Shown here: positions 1-5,892 of the stretch, piece after piece
Layout: each line of letters starts with the position of its first letter
Numbering within the stretch: the stretch's first letter is position 1
NCBI GenBank assembly: GCA_964405375.1
Contig: CAYONQ010000062.1
Location: 1 to 17,596, forward strand
DNA from: CAYONQ01 sp964405375
GTDB taxonomy: Bacteria; Planctomycetota; Phycisphaerae; Sedimentisphaerales; Anaerobacaceae
Direction: 5' to 3'
Length of the DNA stretch: 17,596 nt
Notes under the pieces: generated by a model
Database searches by the model: none
What the model was told of the DNA's origin: nothing
Seen by the model: the letters and a program-made list of their open reading frames with translations, nothing else
Translations under genes and position numbers: made by a program

Positions 1-54
1 AGACGTTTTTTAACCGCGGAGAGCGCAAAGACCGCAGAGACTTTTTGGACAGGA
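1..54. repeat. Interspersed 9-mer-based repeat, left end
   Basis: Positions 13-39 are built of 9-nt units (accgcggag, agcgcaaag, accgcagag), followed by the tail actttttggacagga. The same element closes the window at 17543-17596 with about 49 of 54 bases matching, in the same orientation. A related 9-mer block lies inside addA at 16321-16350. Beyond 54 the sequence continues with a short gacaggat-type repeat. No reading frame here looks like a protein gene. Confidence 0.85.
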
Positions 55-80
55 TTGACAGGATTTCAGGATAAGAATTA

Positions 81-106
81 GCCACTAAGGCACAAAGACA
101 CAAAGA
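81..106. repeat. Short interspersed repeat (cactaaggc/acaaagaca type)
   Basis: This block has 9-nt periodicity (cactaaggc, acaaagaca, caaagaaaa). It is a different sequence from the element at 1-54 but has the same architecture. It is part of a repeat mosaic covering 1-300, where I see no gene. Confidence 0.5.
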
Positions 107-152
107 AAAAATAGACGCGGATTTCACGGATTGTGCGGAGAAAATCAGCCAC

Positions 153-190
153 GCCCCGTTAGAAATAAGACGTCAATTTCTAACTGGGCA
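153..190. repeat. Inverted repeat, first copy of the ccccgttagaa hairpin family
   Basis: The left arm gccccgttagaaat and right arm atttctaactgggc can pair around a short loop containing gacgtc, with one mismatched pair. A second family member with longer arms is at 5125-5185. It lies in non-coding sequence. A terminator role is unlikely because no gene ends here. Confidence 0.65.
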
Positions 191-262
191 CGGATTAACA
201 TGGGTTGACACTGCATTTATTTGGCCACAAAGCACATCTGCCCCAAAACTAAAAACTCCTCT

Positions 263-290
263 GCCACAGAGCACACCGAGAGCACAGAGG
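263..290. repeat. Short interspersed repeat (ccacagagc type)
   Basis: These are approximate 9-nt units (acagagcac, accgagagc, acagagggg), similar in style to the repeats at 1-54 and 81-106. From 291 to 455 I see no gene and no further structure that I trust. Confidence 0.45.
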
Positions 291-455
291 GGTTTAGTAG
301 AAGTATATTAGTATATGCATATATACTTATGGAGTGCTTTAAGAATCATGGTTTTGAGAATGAGGGATTTGAGGAGGGGATTTTTTTTATTTTTAGCCAC
401 ACCCCTGCTAACTGCTTACAGGGGCAGGCAAGTCCGCCGTCAGGCCGTGAAGGCA

Positions 456-487
456 ATTGGCCAGCCGGTGTGGGCGTCGATTGTTTT
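456..487. repeat. Partial copy of the attggccagccggtgt repeat
   Basis: The stretch attggccagccggtgtggg, then tcgattgttt, matches the repeats at 3298-3344 and 4357-4403 with a few changes. On the minus strand it starts directly after the stop codon (489-491) of the broken frame at 489-689. In the same way, the copy at 3298-3344 directly follows the stop of the nuclease gene. Confidence 0.7.
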
Positions 488-488
488 G

Positions 489-689
489 CTATTTTTTCAT
501 TAAGTTCTTTAGTATTTCACTCTCATATTTTTTAACGTCAATTGCTGTTATGATGTTGTTTATTAGACTGGCTTTCCAGATATGTCCAAGTTCAAGTGAT
601 TTATCAAAAACAACTCTATGCTTTGGTTTAGCGGCAATCTCTATAATACTCCCCAAAAACCTCCCCCTATCAGCAGGTACTTTCTTATA
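489..689 (-). pseudogene. Broken minus-strand frame, 66 codons, unrecognised
   Basis: On the minus strand 66 sense codons run from 689 to a TAG at 489-491. There is no ATG, and an in-frame TGA (690-692) sits just upstream, so this looks like the 3' part of a gene that lost its start. The inferred peptide is charged and plausible as protein, with stretches such as AAKPKHRVVFDKSLELGHIW and a lysine-rich end (LKNLMKK). The plus-strand frame over the same bases is hydrophobic and reads like its antisense shadow. I do not recognise a family. It could also be a chance open frame. Confidence 0.3.
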
Positions 690-792
690 TCAATAGACAG
701 ATTAGCATGAATTATTGATTTTTCAGGTGTTACTTGGTATGGTCTTTATATAATTAAAGCGATGTATATATTTTTGTACTTTATGAGATACT

Positions 793-1404
793 ATGTCAGA
801 AACGCGAATTTTAGGCTTTTTGTTTATTCTTCCTATATTCCTTGTGTCATTAACCATTCATGAATATGCCCATGGATGGATGGCCTATAGATATGGTGAT
901 GATACTGCCAAGAGAATGGGGCGGCTGACTCTGAACCCCTTAGCGCATATCAGTCTATTAGGCACGATTATATTGCCGCTTATTGCACATTTCGGCTGGG
1001 CAAAGCCTGTTCCTGTCAACTTTGCAATTCTTAGCAAAAGACAAATATTCAAGGTGTCGGCAGCAGGCCCTGTTTCTAATATACTGCTTGCCCTTATTTT
1101 GGCTGGCACTTTCCATCTCTTGCATCTGAAAGCACAAACAACATTGGGTAATTTTGTATTGCTTGGCATATTGTTTAATCTTATTTTAGCTGTTTTCAAC
1201 CTGCTTCCTATACCGCCACTGGACGGCTCCAAGATGGTTTATGCCCAATTAAAATCTCCAGAAGCCATTAACGCTTATAATAAATTTGCTCAATATGGAA
1301 TGTTTATTCTTATAGGATTTTTGGTGCTCGGAGGGTTTAGATTAATATTTCCTATTGTTGGTTTGTTATACGCATTACTGCGACTGCCTTTGCCTACGCT
1401 CTGA
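793..1404 (+). CDS. Site-2 protease family (M50, YwhC-like) intramembrane zinc metalloprotease
   Basis: This is a 203-residue polytopic membrane protein of the short M50 class, which cleaves transmembrane substrates within the bilayer. The first helix carries the zinc motif HEYAH (H23, E24, H27). AGPVSN follows at about 91-96, and the third-ligand motif NLLPIPPLDG at 136-145 contains D144. Hydrophobic segments lie at about 5-22, 55-70, 95-111, 120-138 and 160-195. The length and motif order match stand-alone family members without a PDZ domain, and the native substrate cannot be told from sequence. The ATG is preceded only by a weak gaga ribosome site. An AT-rich tataat-like hexamer lies at 749-754 without a convincing -35 box. 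The gene is monocistronic and converges on the 1425-1928 gene. Confidence 0.9.
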   Translation: MSETRILGFLFILPIFLVSLTIHEYAHGWMAYRYGDDTAKRMGRLTLNPLAHISLLGTIILPLIAHFGWAKPVPVNFAILSKRQIFKVSAAGPVSNILLALILAGTFHLLHLKAQTTLGNFVLLGILFNLILAVFNLLPIPPLDGSKMVYAQLKSPEAINAYNKFAQYGMFILIGFLVLGGFRLIFPIVGLLYALLRLPLPTL

Positions 1405-1424
1405 TTATTGGTAACATATACCCT

Positions 1425-1928
1425 TCATGGAGAACGCTTGCAGCTATTCGGTTTTTCGCAGATTGACTGACAAAGGGTTTTTAACGCGGACAGTTTGACT
1501 GCAATTTCCTTCGGTTTAAGGTCTTCAGGGACTTCAAGGAAATAGTCCTCTCTCATACGTATGAAGTCTTTGAGTCTCTGGGCCTCTTCAGGCGGTTTGT
1601 CGATGTAGATGTCTTCATCTTCGTAATTACTTCCTGCTTTTAGCCACTCTAAAATGGTTCTGTTTGTTTTGCCCGGATTTTCCACTCCCCCCCTCTCCAT
1701 TCGCTTCCTTATATATGCGTTGTACCAATCAACATCAGATTGCAACTCCGAGTTAACTCCTCCATCTATACCCAGCTGATTTTTTATGTAATCATCTATT
1801 ACAGAATCAGCAATAGACTTTTCTGTTAACGCGGGAGGTGTCGCTTTGTTTTCCCAGCCGTATGATGATATACACAACCCCAAAGATACCCCAAGGAATA
1901 CCAATTTAATGTAATTTTGCCTTTTCAT
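1425..1928 (-). CDS. Secreted hypothetical protein, 167 aa
   Basis: I do not recognise this protein. The N-terminus MKRQNYIKLVFLGVSLGLC is a typical signal peptide (basic head, hydrophobic core to about residue 22, then SSYGWE), so export to the periplasm or cell surface is likely. The mature part is acidic and helix-prone, rich in charged residues, with SDVDWYNAYIRKRMERG near 64-80 and a Pro-rich spacer near 111-114. Two cysteines lie close to the C-terminus (CQSICEKPNSC region), which could form a disulfide. A gaaagga element 10 nt upstream can serve as ribosome site. It is the last gene of the minus-strand cluster, 56 bp after the membrane protein gene. Confidence 0.65.
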   Translation of the reverse strand: MKRQNYIKLVFLGVSLGLCISSYGWENKATPPALTEKSIADSVIDDYIKNQLGIDGGVNSELQSDVDWYNAYIRKRMERGGVENPGKTNRTILEWLKAGSNYEDEDIYIDKPPEEAQRLKDFIRMREDYFLEVPEDLKPKEIAVKLSALKTLCQSICEKPNSCKRSP

Positions 1929-1984
1929 AGCGTTTTATTCCTTTCAACTACAAAATATTGAATAAAAGAAAGGTTAATTTCATA

Positions 1985-2320
1985 CTATAGTATACCCCTT
2001 AATAGCTTTATCATAAACCAAGAAGTTAAGACTGAAGCAGATAAAGCAAGCACCAAAACATATAGAATTTTCTTTATTATCTTTATCGTTATGTTCTTAG
2101 GACGCCAAAATTTCATTCCAACAATCCAAATGGTATCCAATGCCAAAATAGAAAAGAAACACAGAGGATTAAGAAACCAAACTGGCATATAGCGACTGAT
2201 TGGTTTGCCTAACAATAATATTCCTCCCCCATAGACTACTATTGCCACTATTGCGAGGAAAACAACCTCACAAGCGATTTCAAAGCGATTTACTGGACTC
2301 TTCTGCTCTTTATCCTGCAT
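1985..2320 (-). CDS. Small three-helix membrane protein, 111 aa
   Basis: This is an unrecognised integral membrane protein with three hydrophobic segments. Numbered from the chosen start, these are about 13-37 (VVFLAIVAIVVYGGGILLLG), 42-66, and 83-105 ending in SWFMI. The open frame extends to 2365, but I prefer the ATG at 2318-2320. It has an aggacaa ribosome site directly upstream, and it gives an 11-nt overlap with the preceding 92-aa gene, which suggests translational coupling. The longer start would force a 56-nt overlap. A function cannot be inferred. Confidence 0.6.
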   Translation of the reverse strand: MQDKEQKSPVNRFEIACEVVFLAIVAIVVYGGGILLLGKPISRYMPVWFLNPLCFFSILALDTIWIVGMKFWRPKNITIKIIKKILYVLVLALSASVLTSWFMIKLLRGIL

Positions 2321-2588
2321 TTGTCCTAAGGTTATTCCGGTTTGTTTCACGCACCGCTGAAGCAATCCTATTCAATTCTTTTTCAAACCAGAGTTTAAAT
2401 TGTTGCTGGTTTATTACATTATATAGCCCATCTATTCTAACTCTTGCCACCACAGGCATCAGTTTTTTCTTGGTTCCCTTTTCAAAAACACGGATTACCG
2501 AAGAACCTAAGACGACCCTTGCTGCTGTAGCTTTTAAAGCTTCGTGGTGGTCAAGCTTAATACGTTCAAATTCTCTTTCTAATTTCAT
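2310..2588 (-). CDS. Small soluble hypothetical protein, 92 aa
   Basis: I do not recognise this. It is a basic protein without a signal peptide or membrane segment. The N-terminal half is helical and charged (MKLEREFERIKLDHHEALKA), followed by a beta-like stretch (SSVIRVFEKGTKKKLMPVVA) and a second helix around residues 60-80. An aaagga element lies very close to the ATG. Its end overlaps the start of the three-helix membrane protein, so the two are probably made together. A copy of the short tattttattggccagc repeat lies 10 nt upstream of its start. Confidence 0.55.
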   Translation of the reverse strand: MKLEREFERIKLDHHEALKATAARVVLGSSVIRVFEKGTKKKLMPVVARVRIDGLYNVINQQQFKLWFEKELNRIASAVRETNRNNLRTNAG

Positions 2589-2597
2589 TTCCTTTGC

Positions 2598-2613
2598 TAT
2601 TTTATTGGCCAGC
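2598..2613. repeat. Short copy (16 bp) of the tattttattggccagc repeat
   Basis: The 16 bases tattttattggccagc are identical to 4355-4370 and nearly identical to 3296-3311. Like those two copies, it sits directly upstream of a minus-strand start codon (2588), in the ribosome-binding region. Confidence 0.55.
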
Positions 2614-2638
2614 AGCAGAGAGATTACAGCTTGGCCTG

Positions 2639-3280
2639 TTATTTATCCGAGACGACCCTGGCTGATTCTATCACTATTGCGATAACCGGAACGTTGGCAT
2701 ACCGCCCCTTATTGGCGGTCCGGACAGAGGCAATTTTATCTACTACATCCATACCTTCTACAACTTTCCCAAACACCGCATAGCCGGGCTTATTGGGACC
2801 ACCATAATTCAGGAAATCATTGTCTGTATGATTGATAAAGAATTGACAGGTCGCACTGTTGGGGTTGTTGGTCCGTGCCATTGCGATAGTACCTCTGTCA
2901 TTCTTCAGACCATTATTTGCTTCATTGATAATCGGCTCATGAGCCGGTTTCTGTATCATATCTGCACTGAAGCCACCACCTTGAATCATAAAGTTCGGCA
3001 TGACCCGATGAAATATTGTTCCATTGTAAAAACGCTCTTCCGTATACCTGAGAAAATTCTTTACGGTAACCGGTGCAGCATCCTCGTTAAGTTCAATGAC
3101 AATATCACCCATACTCGTCGTCAGTTTAACTTTCTCAGGCCCTACATCCACCTGCCTGGTTTCCTCAATAGAGTCTTTTGTTGCATTATCTTCTTCCGAA
3201 ACACCAGCCTTGTCTTTGCTGCAGCCGAATACTAAAGCAAACATGACTGACAGCAAAATTACTCCGAATTTGCGTTCCAT
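2639..3280 (-). CDS. Cyclophilin-type peptidyl-prolyl cis-trans isomerase, lipoprotein
   Basis: This 213-residue exported proline isomerase should assist folding outside the cytoplasm. The N-terminus is a lipoprotein signal: a basic start, a hydrophobic core, then ALVFGC with the lipid-accepting Cys at 20. A charged linker (21-50) follows. The cyclophilin domain spans about 51-208, with FHRVMPNFMIQGG holding the catalytic Arg (R92) and F97-Q100, then ARTNNPNSATCQFFIN with Q146-F148. The usual Trp of the cyclosporin site is replaced in DFLNYGG, as in many bacterial cyclophilins. An aaggaaa ribosome site lies 7-8 nt before the ATG. It is 68 bp downstream of the nuclease-like gene, with a 47-bp repeat in that gap, so it may not share that gene's history. 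Confidence 0.93.
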   Translation of the reverse strand: MERKFGVILLSVMFALVFGCSKDKAGVSEEDNATKDSIEETRQVDVGPEKVKLTTSMGDIVIELNEDAAPVTVKNFLRYTEERFYNGTIFHRVMPNFMIQGGGFSADMIQKPAHEPIINEANNGLKNDRGTIAMARTNNPNSATCQFFINHTDNDFLNYGGPNKPGYAVFGKVVEGMDVVDKIASVRTANKGRYANVPVIAIVIESARVVSDK

Positions 3281-3297
3281 ACATATTTCCTTTCCTT

Positions 3298-3344
3298 TTT
3301 TATTGGCCAGCCGGTGTAGGTTTCGATTGTTTCATCGATTTGTT
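3298..3344. repeat. 47-bp direct repeat, copy on the 3' side of the nuclease-like gene
   Basis: It matches 4357-4403 at about 45 of 47 positions in the same orientation (core ttttattggccagccggtgt, then ttcgattgtttcat). It begins 4 nt after the stop codon of the 3349-4344 gene on the minus strand. In the minus direction it can be read as the tail DETIETYTGWPIK, the same ending as the remnant at 4354-4557, but a stop codon is close upstream. Confidence 0.9.
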
Positions 3345-3348
3345 ATGG

Positions 3349-4344
3349 TTAATAGTCGTATCTGTCCTTAATGTATGATAGCCAGTCTTTCCACTTGTCG
3401 TTGGAGTCGTTCTTTCTAACCCAACTGACAAACTGTTGATGCGAGAAGCTTTCAAACTCAGCCTTGCCTTCAAAGAGGCCACCCCATCCAGCTCTGAAGT
3501 CATCTATTCCGGTCGATTTTAAGCAGCTTATAAGAGCCTGGTTGTTATGGTCATAGGCCACACATGAGATTACGAACTCATAATCGCCTCTTTCCGCAAT
3601 ACCCTCTGCCAATGCCTGCTGTCTAAAAAGCTGGTAACCTGCCGTAGCAGCGGGACATCTTTTGAGTGTTCGTTTTGCGTCCTCAGAGACTTTAATAAAG
3701 TCCCAGTATTTTCTGTTGGTACGCTGATCATCTTCCCAGTTATTCATATAGCACGTGTCTTTTGTACTGCTCAAGAGTTTTTCAATATCTAGGCATCTCT
3801 TAATATCCGGGTTGTTATAAGAAGGCTTCCGCCCTGAGCAAGGATAGAATGAATGCTCCGTGTACTTATTCTCGGTCAAAATAAGTCCCTTGCCTCCATT
3901 TACGATAAATGCAACATCAGGCGAGGTCTGATTTGCCCCTCTCGTCCCTCCTGGCTCCCCAAGGAGCTCAGTTGGGTTCAACTCTCCGCCTTCAGCATAT
4001 TCCAGCTCGATCTGATCTACAGTCCTGATTTTATCGCTTACAAGCTTATTCAAAAAGCTCGCCAGCAAGTCTTTGTCCTTGCGGAAAGGGAAATACAGAT
4101 TTGCACAGAGCATCCAGGAACTCTTGAGGTTGTGGCAGCCTTTATGCCTCTGGATTTTTTCTTTCTTAAGATATTCAGGTAGAGAGTCTTTTATGCCCTC
4201 CCATAACCCGTCCTTCCAGAGATTTTCAGGCAATATCCACGGCCTCTTCAAACCGTTTTGAACGCCCATCTCTTCGGTGGCAATATTGCGCTTGCGCCAT
4301 TCTACCTGTTGATCTGCTACGCGCTTATCAAAATCTGAAGCCAT
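3349..4344 (-). CDS. Putative PD-(D/E)XK restriction endonuclease-like protein, 331 aa
   Basis: This is probably a cytoplasmic DNA nuclease of accessory (defence) type. Residues 142-160 show the catalytic pattern of the PD-(D/E)XK superfamily: SPDVAF with P142-D143, a short hydrophobic strand, then LILTENKYTE with E158 and K160. An upstream acidic stretch, IELEYAEGGE (112-121), may supply a further Glu. A conserved-looking helix YQLFRQQALAEGIAERGDYE (237-256) follows. The layout (GANQTSPD, ENKYTE, YQLFRQQ) reminds me of proteins called PGN_0703-type putative restriction endonucleases, but that is recollection, not a search. The gene starts 9 nt after the stop of the remnant at 4354-4557, as expected for a former operon. 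Direct repeats flank it. No intact methyltransferase is visible, so target and self-protection are unknown. Confidence 0.7.
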   Translation of the reverse strand: MASDFDKRVADQQVEWRKRNIATEEMGVQNGLKRPWILPENLWKDGLWEGIKDSLPEYLKKEKIQRHKGCHNLKSSWMLCANLYFPFRKDKDLLASFLNKLVSDKIRTVDQIELEYAEGGELNPTELLGEPGGTRGANQTSPDVAFIVNGGKGLILTENKYTEHSFYPCSGRKPSYNNPDIKRCLDIEKLLSSTKDTCYMNNWEDDQRTNRKYWDFIKVSEDAKRTLKRCPAATAGYQLFRQQALAEGIAERGDYEFVISCVAYDHNNQALISCLKSTGIDDFRAGWGGLFEGKAEFESFSHQQFVSWVRKNDSNDKWKDWLSYIKDRYDY

Positions 4345-4353
4345 CTTACTCCT

Positions 4354-4557
4354 CTATTTTATTGGCCAGCCGGTGTGGGTTTCGATTGTTTCATTGATTT
4401 GTTTCATTATCTTTATAGTTTCATCCAAAACCACAACGAGCTCGTAATAATGCTCTATATCTTCAGCAGACAATTTCGGCCTGCATGTGCCTTGCCAGTT
4501 GAAAACTCAAGTGTTACCACTACGATTGTCTATTATGACCGGCAATTTCTTCGCCAT
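4354..4557 (-). pseudogene. Decayed fusion remnant, probable restriction-modification or defence operon genes
   Basis: On the minus strand, ATG at 4557 begins MAKKLPVIIDNRSGNT, then an in-frame TGA (4507-4509), then 50 more codons in the same frame to TAG at 4354-4356. The N-terminal 16 residues resemble what I remember as the start of helicases with an IIDNRxGNT opening that occur in defence loci. The 50-residue tail (LSAEDIEHYYELVVVLDETI, ending ETHTGWPIK) looks like the C-terminus of a different, longer protein, possibly a DNA methyltransferase. The simplest reading is a large internal deletion that joined the beginning of one gene to the end of another, leaving the downstream nuclease gene intact. 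Both family assignments are tentative. Confidence 0.5.
4357..4403. repeat. 47-bp direct repeat, copy on the 5' side of the nuclease-like gene
   Basis: This is the partner of 3298-3344 (about 45/47). Here the repeat is part of an open frame, encoding the last 15 or so residues (KQINETIETHTGWPIK) of the remnant at 4354-4557. It is probably the original from which the other copies derive. Confidence 0.9.
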
Positions 4558-4734
4558 TTAGCTATTACCCCAATGCTTTTACGAAGGAAAGCTTTGGTCA
4601 GAATCTTACCACCTAACCTCCTCTAAAGCAAACAGTTTCAGATTGTAAAAAGAGGGGTTTTTCGGCGGCGGTTAAACAAACTCGTATTGCGTGAAACATC
4701 GGGCCTTTGCTGCGGTGGAAGTGACGGAGGTAAG

Positions 4735-4965
4735 TTAGATTACGGCGGCGAGGAAGATTAATAATACAGCGAGACAGGCGGCGGCGAAGGTGATTCTCGA
4801 CCACTTCAAATACCTTGCGTAAGCGGGGTGGCGGTCCTCAAATTCGTAATAATAGTCGTCCAAATCAGAGCCATCCTTCGGACGCAGGCGGATTCTTACA
4901 TATAAATGTCCGGCTAACGATATCAAAAACAACGGGCCGGCAATGAGGTAAAGAATGATGTCCAT
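4735..4965 (-). CDS. Small membrane protein, 76 aa
   Basis: I do not recognise the family. It has two hydrophobic segments, at about 3-25 (IILYLIAGPLFLISLAGHLY) and 56-75 (a run of Ala, Val, Leu and Ile), separated by a charged linker (RLRPKDGSDLDDYYYEFEDR) that would lie on one side of the membrane. A gagg ribosome site lies 5 nt upstream of the ATG, which supports this start. Codon usage and GC content resemble the neighbouring housekeeping genes more than the nuclease-like gene. Between its end and the remnant start (4558-4734) I see no gene. It faces away from the phosphodiesterase gene across a repeat-rich gap. Confidence 0.6.
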   Translation of the reverse strand: MDIILYLIAGPLFLISLAGHLYVRIRLRPKDGSDLDDYYYEFEDRHPAYARYLKWSRITFAAACLAVLLIFLAAVI

Positions 4966-5029
4966 AATACCTCGAAATTAAAGATTAAAGACGAAAAAGT
5001 CAATGGAAAAAGAGAAGACAGGGGGAAAG

Positions 5030-5052
5030 TAAATTGGCGTCAAGCCAATTTA
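5030..5052. repeat. Perfect 9-bp inverted repeat
   Basis: The arms taaattggc and gccaattta pair around the 5-nt loop gtcaa. It lies between two divergently transcribed genes, so it is unlikely to terminate either. No T-run directly follows on either strand. I regard it as one more member of the repeat mosaic in 4966-5317, a gap in which I see no gene. Confidence 0.6.
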
Positions 5053-5080
5053 GTTTTGAGTTTTGAGTTTTAAGTTTTTA
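5053..5080. repeat. Heptanucleotide tandem repeat (gttttga), 4 units
   Basis: The units are gttttga, gttttga, gttttaa and gttttta. Such degenerate heptamer runs resemble the short tandemly repeated repetitive sequences known from cyanobacteria. A second heptamer run of different sequence is inside addA (16996-17026). Confidence 0.7.
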
Positions 5081-5084
5081 GTTG

Positions 5085-5121
5085 TTGGGATTGCTTCGTC
5101 GCCTCGCTCCTCGCAATGACA
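5085..5121. repeat. Interspersed repeat of the attgcttcgtcg...cgcaatgac type
   Basis: It reads ggattgcttcgtcgcctcgc then tcctcgcaatgac, with self-complementary ends (attgc/gcaat) and an internal gcgaggagcgaggcga on the other strand. I recognise this as a common short intergenic repeat in several environmental bacterial lineages. Its function is unknown. Confidence 0.65.
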
Positions 5122-5124
5122 TTA

Positions 5125-5185
5125 CGTCGCCGTGCCCCGTTAGAAGTTGACGGCTTACTTCTAACAACGGGGCAAACCGGCGACG
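5125..5185. repeat. Long inverted repeat, second copy of the ccccgttagaa hairpin family
   Basis: The outer arms cgtcgccg (5125-5132) and cggcgacg (5178-5185) are perfect complements. Inner arms gccccgttagaag (5134-5146) and cttctaacaacggggc (5158-5173) also pair, with a small bulge, around a loop near gttgacggctta. The inner part is related to 153-190. The whole could fold into a long imperfect stem in RNA or single-stranded DNA. Confidence 0.75.
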
Positions 5186-5247
5186 GCTAAACAAGAAAGG
5201 ATGTGCAGTGTCGAAGAGGGAACGTGTAAAAACATCGAAGTTTTCAA

Positions 5248-5276
5248 TTGATAATCGGTTGGTGATGATTGATAAT
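5248..5276 (+). promoter_or_regulatory. Probable sigma70-type promoter for the phosphodiesterase-pruA-arfB unit
   Basis: A -35 box TTGATA (5248-5253) and -10 box GATAAT (5271-5276) are each one base off consensus, with an ideal 17-nt spacer. The expected start of transcription is near 5283, leaving a leader of about 35 nt with aaggag (about 5306-5311) before the ATG at 5318. Confidence 0.5.
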
Positions 5277-5317
5277 TGACGTTTTTGGCGGACAGGGCGT
5301 TTTTGAAGGAGTAGGAA

Positions 5318-5821
5318 ATGAAAATCGGGATTATAAGTGACAGCCATGACCATCATCAGAACTCGCTTATGGCTGTAGAGGTTTTCAATGAGAAGAAAGT
5401 GGCTTATATTTTGCACGCCGGCGATATAATATCGCCGTTTACGGCGAAGGCGTTTGCAAAGGTTACGGCTGCGAAGTTTATAGCTGTGTTCGGCAATAAC
5501 GACGGTGAGAAGCTCTTATTGGCAAGCGAGATAAGGGGGTTTGGAGGCGAGATTTACGATGACCCTTACAGGGGCGAGATTGGCGGCAGAAGGATTTTTA
5601 TGACGCACAAGCCGAGCGTACTGGACGAGGTGGCTGAGAGCGGTAAATACGACCTCGTTATCTACGGGCATACCCATAAGCGGGATATCCGCAGGGTCGG
5701 CGAGACCCTTGTAATCAATCCGGGGGAGACGACCGATTGGCTGACGGAAAGGTCGGGCGTGGTTGTGTTAGAGCTCGATGATATGAGCGTGGAGGAAATA
5801 GAGTTACAAATCAAAGATTAA
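5318..5821 (+). CDS. Metallophosphoesterase / phosphodiesterase, YfcE/MJ0936 family
   Basis: This 167-residue soluble dimetal phosphodiesterase has all the usual metal ligands in order: DSH (D8, H10), GD (D36), GNND (N60-N61), MTH (H97) and GHTH (H118, H120). The length is normal for the family, whose members cleave phosphodiester bonds in small substrates in vitro. The natural substrate is usually unknown, and nothing here settles it. An aaggag ribosome site 6-7 nt before the ATG fixes the start. It is the first gene of a co-directional unit: pruA begins 71 bp downstream, across an AT-rich linker of degenerate aaaatcaaaa words. The promoter at 5248-5276 fits as its own. Confidence 0.93.
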   Translation: MKIGIISDSHDHHQNSLMAVEVFNEKKVAYILHAGDIISPFTAKAFAKVTAAKFIAVFGNNDGEKLLLASEIRGFGGEIYDDPYRGEIGGRRIFMTHKPSVLDEVAESGKYDLVIYGHTHKRDIRRVGETLVINPGETTDWLTERSGVVVLELDDMSVEEIELQIKD

Positions 5822-5892
5822 AAATCAAAAGGCAAAATGACAAATCAAAATTCAAAATTAAAAGATTTCAGATAAAAGATAAGGAGGCAGGC

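Noticed and set aside
221..535. Plus-strand open frame of 104 codons
   Set aside because: It is the translation of repeat sequence (TEHTESTEG) and crosses the 456-487 repeat. No ribosome site, no protein-like organisation.
457..696. Plus-strand hydrophobic frame of 79 codons
   Set aside because: It is antisense to the more protein-like minus-strand frame at 489-689 and begins inside a repeat.
749..754. TATAAT hexamer as promoter of the site-2 protease gene
   Set aside because: No acceptable -35 box lies 16-18 nt upstream, and the region is AT-rich enough for a chance match.
4375..4626. Plus-strand frame of 83 codons
   Set aside because: It is the complement of the remnant at 4354-4557 and ends without any feature of a gene.
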